This document shows, in pieces, positions 1 through 5,148 of a DNA stretch of 5,148 nt. The translations under genes were made by a program, and so were the position numbers. The first letter of the stretch is position 1, and each line of letters begins with the position of its first letter. The notes below the pieces were generated by a model. The model worked only from the letters and a program-made list of their open reading frames with translations. It made no database searches and was not told the origin of the DNA. This DNA comes from Clostridia bacterium (GTDB lineage Bacteria; Bacillota_A; Clostridia; Christensenellales; Aristaeellaceae), in assembly GCA_017464225.1 (NCBI GenBank), contig JAFUDW010000035.1:1-5148 (forward strand). The letters run 5' to 3'.

Positions 1-3000
1 ATGCCGTGTGCGACGGCGGCAAGGCGGCCCTGGCGTCCGCATTGGCGCTCAAAGCGGAGCACCCGCTGCTCTATGTGGCCCCCGGCGACCGGGAGGCCGC
101 CCGGGTGGCCGAGGACGTCGGCCAATACCTGCCCCAGACGGCAGCCAGCTTGCGCCCCCGGGAGCGGCAATTCATTCGCGCCGCGGCCAGCCATGAAAGC
201 GAATGGCAGCGCCTCACCGCCCTGGAGGGCGTACGGACGGGCGATATCCGCGTGCTCTGCGTGGCGGCCGACGCCCTGCTCTGGCGCATGACGCCTCCCG
301 CCCTCATGGAAGAGATGACCATCACGCTCAAAACCGGCGATATCATCGCGCCTTCCGCCCTGATGGCCCGGCTTTCCGAGGCGGGTTACGAGCGGGTGGA
401 CATGGTGGAGGGCAAGGGGCAGTGCGCCCTGCGCGGCGCGATTGTGGACGTATATCCGCCTGCGGCCCCAGACGCCCTGCGCATCGAGTTTTTTGACGAT
501 GAAATCGACGGCATGCGCGCCTTCGACTGCATCAGCCAGCGCAGCCTGCGGCACATGAGCAGCCTGCGCATCCCGCCCGCCGGCGAATACCTGCTGAAAA
601 AAGCCGACCGTCCCGCGGCGGGAGCGCGCATGCGCCAGCTTCTGGAAAACGCCCTCCAGCGCTTCCAGATCGCCCGCCCCCAGGATCAGATCGTCCATTC
701 CTCCCTGCAGGCCGAAGAGATCGAAAGCGAGTTCTCCAGCCAATCCCGGGAAGGCCTGCGCAAGCTGCTCCGGGAGGCCGAAAGCCTGGAGGCCGAGGGC
801 CCGTGCCGCCCCATCGACCTGTGGGCGCACCTGCTCATGCCCGAAACCTCGCCGCTGATCGATTATCTGGAGCACCCCATCGTGCTGGTGGATACCCCGG
901 ACCGCTGCGGCGCAAGGCTCAGGGACGCCGCCGAGAGCTATATGAACGATCTGGCCCTGGCAGTGGAGCGCCAGGAGGCCGTGCAGGAGCAGCAGACGCT
1001 GCTCTATTCCCCCGAGGAAGCGCTGGCCCTGATCAACGCCTGCGATATGCTATCCGCCCAGGAGTTCCTGCGCGGCTGCGCCGGGTTCAAGCTGGGCGAG
1101 CCCGTAAAACTGGATATCCTGCCCGCGCCTCAGTATCACGGCAGCATCCGCGACCTGGCAAACGACATTGCCGCCTGGCGGCGGGAGAATGCCGAAGTCT
1201 ATCTGCTTTCGGGCGGCGAGGCCCGGGGCGAGCGCCTGCTGGATACCCTGCGGGGCGTGGACGCCCAGCTGGACGAGGGGGTGCGTCTGCTCCCTCTGGC
1301 GCTGTCCCACGGCTTTTCCTGGGCGGAGCTTGGGCTGCATATCCTGTCCGATACCGATATCTACGGCGCCTCCCGCAAAAAAGCCCGCAGCCAGCATACC
1401 GCCGGCCAGCGCATCGACGCCTTTACAGACCTCAAGGAAGGCGACTATGTGGTGCATGAAATGCACGGCGTGGGCGTTTATATGGGCGTCACCCGCATCC
1501 AGACCGAGGGCGCGTGGCGCGATTACCTGCTGATCCAGTACAAGGGCAGCGACAAGCTGTACGTGCCCACCGACCAGTTTGACCGGGTGCAGAAATACAT
1601 CGGCTCCGCCGACGCTCCGCCGCCCGTCAACAGCCTTTCGGGCGGCGAATGGCAAAAGCAGAAGAGCCGGGTCAAGGCCGGCCTCAAAAAGCTGGCCTTC
1701 AGCCTGGTGCAGCTCTACGCCGAGCGCGAGCATACCCCGGGCTTCGCCTTTTCCCCGGACAGCAGCTGGACGGCGCAGTTCAACGACGGCGTGCCCTACG
1801 AGCTGACGCCCGACCAGGCCCACGCCGTGGAGGACATCAAGCGCGATATGGAATCTCCTCGCAATATGGACCGCCTGCTGTGCGGCGACGTGGGCTACGG
1901 CAAAACCGAGGTGGCGCTCCGCGCCGCCTTCAAGGCCGTCAGCGACAACAAGCAGGTGGCCTTCCTGGCCCCCACCACCATCCTGGCCCAGCAGCATTAC
2001 TATACCTGCAAAAAGCGGTTTGAGAACTTTCCCGTCAACATCGACGTGGTCAGCCGCTTCCGCACGGGCAAGAATCAGCGGGAAGCGCTGGCCAACGCCG
2101 CCTCGGGCAAAACCGACATCCTCATCGGCACCCACAGGCTGCTGAGCAAGGACGTAAAGTTCAAGGATCTGGGGCTGCTGATCATCGACGAGGAGCAGCG
2201 CTTCGGCGTGGCCCACAAGGAACAGATCAAGAATATGAAAAAAACGGTGGACGTGCTCACGCTTTCGGCCACGCCCATCCCCCGCACGCTGCACATGGGC
2301 ATGGTGGGCGTGCGCGATATGAGCCTGCTGGAAACGCCGCCCGAGGAGCGCATCCCGGTGCAGACCTACGTGATGGATTATAACGAGGGCATGGTGCGTT
2401 CAGCCATCCTGCGGGAGATCGGCCGGGGCGGACAGGTGTATTTTCTGTATAACCGCGTGGCCAACATCGACTCCTTTGCCGCCCGCCTGCGCCAGCTGGT
2501 GCCCGAGGCGCGCATCGCCGTGGGCCACGGACAGATGCAGGAGCACGCTCTGGAGGACGTGATGCTGGATTTCTACGGCGGCAAGTATGACGTACTGCTG
2601 TGCTCCACCATTATTGAAAACGGCCTGGACGTGCCCACGGCCAATACTATGATCGTATACGACGCCGACCGCTTCGGCCTGAGCCAGCTCTATCAGCTCC
2701 GGGGCCGGGTGGGCCGCTCCAACCGGGTGGCCTACGCCTATTTCACCGTTCGTCCCGATAAAATGCTCAGCGAAACCGCCGAAAAGCGGCTGGCTGCCAT
2801 CCGGGAATTTACCGAGTTTGGCGCGGGCTTCCGCATCGCCATGCGCGATCTGGAGATCCGCGGCGCGGGCGATATCTTCGGGGCCGAGCAGAGCGGCCAC
2901 ATCAGCACGGTGGGCTACGATATGTACTGCAAGCTCATCGAGGAAGCCGTGCGCGAAGCCCGGGGCGACGCCCCCGCGCCCGACGAGCTGGAGCCCCGGG

Positions 3001-3473
3001 TGGATCTCAGGGTCAACGCTTTCCTGCCCGACAGCTATGTTCACGGCAGCAGCCAGCGCGTGGAGATCTACAAGCGCATCTCCCTGGTACGCTCCATGGC
3101 CGACCGCGCCGATATCATTGACGAGCTCATCGACCGCTTTGGCGATATCCCCGATCCCGTGATGACGCTGCTGGATGTGGCGCTGGTGCGCGCTTTGTGC
3201 GTGCGCCTGGGCGTGGACGTGGTGCGCCGCCAGAACGGCCAAACGCTCCTGCGCTTTGATATGCGCTACGCTCCCAATTTCGCCGATCTCAACACCGCCC
3301 TTTCGGGCACCCTGATCCGCTTCTCCTCAGCTCGCACGCCGGGTCTGATCCTGCCCATGAGCCAGAAGCAGTCCGACGGGGACGCCCTCAAGCTCCTGGC
3401 CGCCCAGCTGAGCGCCGCCGTCACCGCGCTCGATCAGCTCGCCCAGGCAGCGCCCGACGGTTCCCAGCCCTGA
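1..3473 (+). CDS. mfd: Transcription-repair coupling factor Mfd, 5'-truncated by window edge
   Basis: Mfd is an ATP-dependent DNA translocase that removes RNA polymerase stalled at lesions and recruits UvrA for nucleotide excision repair. The reading frame is open from base 3. Numbering from the Val codon at 6-8, residues 1 to about 330 are the UvrB-like N-terminal module. R143, R159 and F163 match the spacing of the UvrA-contact residues R165, R181 and F185 of E. coli Mfd. The RNA-polymerase interaction domain starts at 475 (DLKEGDYVVHEMHGVGVY). The helicase core shows the Q-motif-like PYELTPDQ, Walker A GDVGYGKT (627-634), DEEQ (728-731), SATPIPRT (754-761) and RGRVGRS (899-905), followed by the RecG-like translocation motif and the C-terminal TRCF domain (about 994-1095). 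All key residues are intact. The 22-residue offset from E. coli suggests that roughly 20 to 40 N-terminal residues are missing, so GTG at 6 is an internal codon. The stop is TGA at 3471-3473. Identity is essentially certain. Confidence 0.98.
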   Translation, partial: AVCDGGKAALASALALKAEHPLLYVAPGDREAARVAEDVGQYLPQTAASLRPRERQFIRAAASHESEWQRLTALEGVRTGDIRVLCVAADALLWRMTPPALMEEMTITLKTGDIIAPSALMARLSEAGYERVDMVEGKGQCALRGAIVDVYPPAAPDALRIEFFDDEIDGMRAFDCISQRSLRHMSSLRIPPAGEYLLKKADRPAAGARMRQLLENALQRFQIARPQDQIVHSSLQAEEIESEFSSQSREGLRKLLREAESLEAEGPCRPIDLWAHLLMPETSPLIDYLEHPIVLVDTPDRCGARLRDAAESYMNDLALAVERQEAVQEQQTLLYSPEEALALINACDMLSAQEFLRGCAGFKLGEPVKLDILPAPQYHGSIRDLANDIAAWRRENAEVYLLSGGEARGERLLDTLRGVDAQLDEGVRLLPLALSHGFSWAELGLHILSDTDIYGASRKKARSQHTAGQRIDAFTDLKEGDYVVHEMHGVGVYMGVTRIQTEGAWRDYLLIQYKGSDKLYVPTDQFDRVQKYIGSADAPPPVNSLSGGEWQKQKSRVKAGLKKLAFSLVQLYAEREHTPGFAFSPDSSWTAQFNDGVPYELTPDQAHAVEDIKRDMESPRNMDRLLCGDVGYGKTEVALRAAFKAVSDNKQVAFLAPTTILAQQHYYTCKKRFENFPVNIDVVSRFRTGKNQREALANAASGKTDILIGTHRLLSKDVKFKDLGLLIIDEEQRFGVAHKEQIKNMKKTVDVLTLSATPIPRTLHMGMVGVRDMSLLETPPEERIPVQTYVMDYNEGMVRSAILREIGRGGQVYFLYNRVANIDSFAARLRQLVPEARIAVGHGQMQEHALEDVMLDFYGGKYDVLLCSTIIENGLDVPTANTMIVYDADRFGLSQLYQLRGRVGRSNRVAYAYFTVRPDKMLSETAEKRLAAIREFTEFGAGFRIAMRDLEIRGAGDIFGAEQSGHISTVGYDMYCKLIEEAVREARGDAPAPDELEPRVDLRVNAFLPDSYVHGSSQRVEIYKRISLVRSMADRADIIDELIDRFGDIPDPVMTLLDVALVRALCVRLGVDVVRRQNGQTLLRFDMRYAPNFADLNTALSGTLIRFSSARTPGLILPMSQKQSDGDALKLLAAQLSAAVTALDQLAQAAPDGSQP

Positions 3474-3507
3474 GCAATCCTTTTCTTAATGCAGATATTG
3501 GGAGAAA

Positions 3508-3536
3508 GGGAGGGGAGGCTCGTCCCCCCTCCCCTC
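3508..3536. terminator. GC-rich hairpin between convergent genes, possible shared terminator
   Basis: The left arm 3510-3518 (GAGGGGAGG) pairs perfectly with 3528-3536 (CCTCCCCTC) around a 9-base loop. A slipped 8-bp register, 3508-3515 with 3526-3533, is also possible. The hairpin lies 34 bases after the mfd stop and, on the other strand, 26 bases after the esterase stop, where a bidirectional terminator would be expected. Neither strand has a proper T tract after the stem: the plus strand continues AAATCCC, and the minus strand continues with a pyrimidine-rich CCTTTCTCCC. The terminator role is therefore inferred from position and stem strength. Confidence 0.45.
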
Positions 3537-3562
3537 AAATCCCTGCTCCAATTCGGTTCGCG

Positions 3563-4387
3563 TTACTTTTTCTCTAGCCCCACGTTGCCGCTGTCGATGC
3601 CCGCTTCGCCGGCGAGCGGCAGCCAGTCGATCACGCGCTTGATATGGCGGTTCCAGAAATCCCATTCGTGGGCGCCGGGGCCCTCCTCCCAGGTGAGATC
3701 AAAGCCATTTTTCAGGAAGCAGTCGCGCAAATGATGATTGACCTCCAGCAGCGAATCGTCCTCGCCGCAGGCCAGGTAAACGCGGGGCAGCGGCTTGCCG
3801 GAGGCCTTGCAGCTTTCCGCCAGGGCGAACAGATCCATATCGCTGCCGCGCACCTTGTCAAGATCGCCAAAAACGGCCTGAGCAAAGCGGTGGCTGGCCC
3901 AATACCATTCCACATCGTCGGTGCGCTTTTCGATGTTCTCAACGATGTTAGCCGAAGAAAGCCCGGCGATGCAGCCGAAATTGTCCATGTATTTGAGCCC
4001 GTTACGCAGCGCGCCGTAGCCGCCCATGGACAAGCCGGCGATAAAGGTATCCTCCCGCCGGGGAGACAGGGGGAACATGCGCCGGGTGAGCTCCACCAGC
4101 TCCTGGCCGATAAACTGTCCGTACAGGCTGTGGGCGTCCTGCTGATCCACATAAAACATGTTTTCTCCGGCGGGCATCACCACCGCCAGGTCTTTCTCAT
4201 CGGCCCAGCGCTGCACGTTGGTGCCGTTGATCCAGTCGTACTGGCTGCCGAAAATGCCGTGCAGCAGGTACAGCGTTTTAAAGGGCCGCAGCGGCTGACG
4301 GGGCACCTTATCGGCGGGCAGCACCACGGTGATATTCACCGTGCGCATCAGGCACTGGGACATCATGCTGACTTGGATATAAGCCAT
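3563..4387 (-). CDS. Alpha/beta-hydrolase esterase of the EstA / esterase D-like family
   Basis: This 274-residue protein is a predicted serine esterase acting on small acyl or acetyl esters; the substrate cannot be read from the sequence. It resembles streptococcal EstA (tributyrin esterase) and the CE1/esterase D group. Visible signatures are LLHG (residues 41-44, oxyanion-hole region) followed by GSQYDWINGTNV, the nucleophile elbow GLSMGGYGA with Ser120, the acid in GEDD (probably Asp211), and His240 in GAHEWDFW. The triad is complete and in the usual order. There is no signal peptide or membrane segment, so it is probably cytoplasmic. The length is normal for the family, with a short extra C-terminus of about 15 residues. 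ATG at 4385-4387 is supported by a strong ribosome binding site 8 bases upstream; the stop is TAA at 3563-3565. It converges on mfd and lies downstream of the S1 gene behind a terminator, so it is probably monocistronic. Acetylxylan esterase or S-formylglutathione hydrolase activity are alternatives that cannot be excluded. Confidence 0.93.
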   Translation of the reverse strand: MAYIQVSMMSQCLMRTVNITVVLPADKVPRQPLRPFKTLYLLHGIFGSQYDWINGTNVQRWADEKDLAVVMPAGENMFYVDQQDAHSLYGQFIGQELVELTRRMFPLSPRREDTFIAGLSMGGYGALRNGLKYMDNFGCIAGLSSANIVENIEKRTDDVEWYWASHRFAQAVFGDLDKVRGSDMDLFALAESCKASGKPLPRVYLACGEDDSLLEVNHHLRDCFLKNGFDLTWEEGPGAHEWDFWNRHIKRVIDWLPLAGEAGIDSGNVGLEKK

Positions 4388-4395
4388 AATAACCG

Positions 4396-4402
4396 CTCCT
4401 TT
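4396..4402 (-). promoter_or_regulatory. Ribosome binding site of the esterase gene
   Basis: The minus strand reads AAAGGAG, a near-complete match to the anti-Shine-Dalgarno sequence, followed by an 8-base spacer (CGGTTATT) and ATG. This fixes the esterase start at 4387. Confidence 0.88.
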
Positions 4403-4410
4403 ATATACGG

Positions 4411-4442
4411 CGGGAAGCGCCGAACCGACGCGGCGCTTCCCG
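4411..4442 (-). repeat. Perfect 12-bp inverted repeat in the esterase leader
   Basis: CGGGAAGCGCCG at 4411-4422 is an exact reverse complement of 4431-4442, with an 8-base spacer (AACCGACG on the plus strand). It lies between the S1 terminator and the esterase ribosome binding site, ending 8 bases before AAAGGAG on the minus strand. No T tract follows on either strand, so it is not a standard intrinsic terminator. It could be a 5' mRNA hairpin or a repressor operator; arm centres are 20 bp apart, about two helical turns. The structure is directly visible; the role is inference. Confidence 0.75.
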
Positions 4443-4457
4443 TGATCCTTTCATAAG

Positions 4458-4488
4458 CAAAAAACAAGCCGTCCAGCGGACGGCTTGT
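4458..4488 (-). terminator. Rho-independent terminator of the S1 gene
   Basis: On the minus strand, ACAAGCCGTCC and GGACGGCTTGT form a perfect 11-bp stem (4478-4488 with 4464-4474) around a 3-base loop, followed directly by a run of Ts (4459-4463, TTTTTGC after the last stem T). It starts 11 bases after the TAA stop of the S1 gene. This is a textbook intrinsic terminator and separates the S1 transcript from the esterase. The plus strand lacks a T tract after the stem, so it acts only on minus-strand transcripts. Confidence 0.93.
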
Positions 4489-4499
4489 CAAAATTGAAA

Positions 4500-5148
4500 T
4501 TACTCCTCAGCGGGGGCTTCCTCGGCAGCGGGTGCTTCCTCAGCAACGGGAGCCTCTTCCTCAGGGATGCCTTCATAATCGAAAGCATTCTCTTCCAGCG
4601 CTTCACGGATGCTCAGGCTGATGCGATGGGCTTCGGGATGAACGCCCAGCACCTTCACGGCCACATCCTGGCCCACGGTCAGAGCGTCTTCCACCTTGGC
4701 CACGCGGGTGGGAGCAACCTGGCTGATGTGCACCAGGCCATCCACGCCGGGCTCCAGCTCGATGAACGCGCCGAAGGGACGGATGCGAACCACCTTGCGC
4801 TCCAGGATCAGGCCCACGGGATACTTTTCTTCAATGTTGTCCCAGGGCTGGGGCTGCAGCTGCTTGTAGCCCAGCTGAATGCGCTCGCGCTCACGATCAA
4901 CGGACAGCACCTTTACCTGCACTTCCTGGTTGATCTGCAGCACTTCGCTGGGATGACCCACGCGATACCAGGCCAGGTCGGTGATATGGATCAGGCCGTC
5001 CACGCCGCCCAGATCGACGAACGCGCCGAAATCGGCAAAGCGGCGGACGATACCGGTGATGACAGCGCCTTCTTCGATCTTTTCCCAGGCAGCGGCCTTC
5101 TTGGCGGTCTCTTCCTCGATGATAACATCCTTGCGGGAGCAGACGATG
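4500..5148 (-). CDS. rpsA: Ribosomal protein S1, C-terminal part (5' end outside window)
   Basis: S1-type proteins bind single-stranded RNA through OB-fold S1 domains and help bring mRNA to the 30S subunit. The frame stays open to the window edge, beginning IVCSRKDVIIEEETAKKAAA, so 215 residues are present and the GTG at 5001-5003 is internal. Numbering from the first full codon (5145-5147), residues about 26-96 form one S1 domain (FGAFVDLGGVDGLIHITDLAW) and about 109-182 a second (RPFGAFIELEPGVDGLVHIS). Residues 183-215 are an acidic tail. The linker SRKDVIIEEE is typical of the region between S1 repeats, so at least one more repeat should lie upstream. Bacillota homologues usually carry four repeats, and in some Clostridia this part is fused to IspH; that cannot be judged here. 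Ends with TAA at 4500-4502, followed by a strong terminator. The tail and the missing N-terminus mean that direct ribosome association is assumed from the family. Confidence 0.95.
   Translation of the reverse strand, partial: IVCSRKDVIIEEETAKKAAAWEKIEEGAVITGIVRRFADFGAFVDLGGVDGLIHITDLAWYRVGHPSEVLQINQEVQVKVLSVDRERERIQLGYKQLQPQPWDNIEEKYPVGLILERKVVRIRPFGAFIELEPGVDGLVHISQVAPTRVAKVEDALTVGQDVAVKVLGVHPEAHRISLSIREALEENAFDYEGIPEEEAPVAEEAPAAEEAPAEE
4503..4562 (-). repeat. Acidic EEAPA-type repeats encoding the S1 C-terminal tail
   Basis: The last 20 residues of the S1 protein are built from degenerate Glu-Glu-Ala-Pro-Ala units (EEAPVAEEAPAAEEAPAEE), about three copies. The DNA shows matching imperfect units of about 15 to 18 bases with GCTTCCTC or similar cores on the plus strand. 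It is a low-complexity acidic extension that is probably disordered. Confidence 0.7.

Noticed and set aside
6..8. GTG at base 6 as the true start of mfd
   Set aside because: The frame is open upstream to the window edge and alignment from memory with E. coli Mfd puts about 22 or more residues before this point.
1..291. Open frame starting with ATG at base 1
   Set aside because: It overlaps mfd in another frame, its translation is Arg/Pro-rich with no recognisable family, and the mfd frame carries clear conserved sequence here.
1050..2294. 414-codon antisense open frame inside mfd
   Set aside because: Long antisense frames are common in GC-rich genes. The translation shows no family motifs and lies opposite the conserved D3, RID and helicase regions.
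2400..3242. 280-codon antisense open frame inside mfd
   Set aside because: It is a His/Ala-rich shadow of the helicase core and TRCF domain, with no recognisable motif.
3489..3734. 81-codon plus-strand open frame after mfd
   Set aside because: It runs through the intergenic hairpin into the antisense of the esterase C-terminus; low-complexity translation and no homology recognised.
4400..4407. TATATAAA on the minus strand as a -10 box
   Set aside because: Transcription would start at or after the Shine-Dalgarno sequence, leaving no usable leader, and no -35 box is at the right distance.
3644..4456. 270-codon plus-strand open frame across the esterase
   Set aside because: It is the antisense shadow of a gene with a complete catalytic triad and strong ribosome binding site, and it has no family signature of its own.
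4486..4491. TTGACA on the minus strand as a -35 box for the esterase
   Set aside because: It sits at the base of the S1 terminator stem, and hexamers 17 to 18 bases downstream (CTTGTT, TTGTTT) are poor -10 boxes.
5001..5003. GTG at 5003 (minus) as the start of a short S1-like gene
   Set aside because: It falls inside the conserved GGVDGLIHI motif of an S1 domain, and the frame upstream encodes the rest of that domain.

Overview
The window is ordinary chromosomal housekeeping DNA from a GC-rich bacterium. It is most likely a high-GC member of the Clostridia (Bacillota), perhaps a gut lineage. This rests on the Bacillota-like sequence of the S1 protein, an esterase resembling the streptococcal EstA/tributyrin esterase type, a strong AAAGGAG ribosome binding site and a compact intrinsic terminator. 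The assignment is inferred from protein style and not tested by any search.

Layout. Positions 1-3473 (+) hold nearly all of mfd, the transcription-repair coupling factor. Its first residues, roughly 20 to 40, lie before the window. A short 89-base gap (3474-3562) contains a GC-rich hairpin and separates mfd from a convergent gene. Positions 3563-4387 (-) encode a cytoplasmic alpha/beta-hydrolase esterase with a complete Ser-Asp-His triad. The 112-base gap at 4388-4499 holds, read on the minus strand, the intrinsic terminator of the upstream gene, then a perfect 12-bp inverted repeat, then the esterase ribosome binding site. Positions 4500-5148 (-) hold the last 215 codons of a ribosomal protein S1 gene: two S1 RNA-binding domains and an acidic repetitive tail. 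Its 5' part is outside the window.

How the genes relate. mfd faces the other two genes and is transcribed separately. The S1 gene and the esterase share a strand, but a strong terminator lies between them, so they are probably not one operon. There is no sign of functional coupling: Mfd acts in DNA repair, S1 in translation, and the esterase in hydrolysis of an unknown ester.

No mobile element, CRISPR array, tRNA, rRNA or previously undescribed system was found. The item most worth a second look is the perfect dyad in the leader of the esterase.
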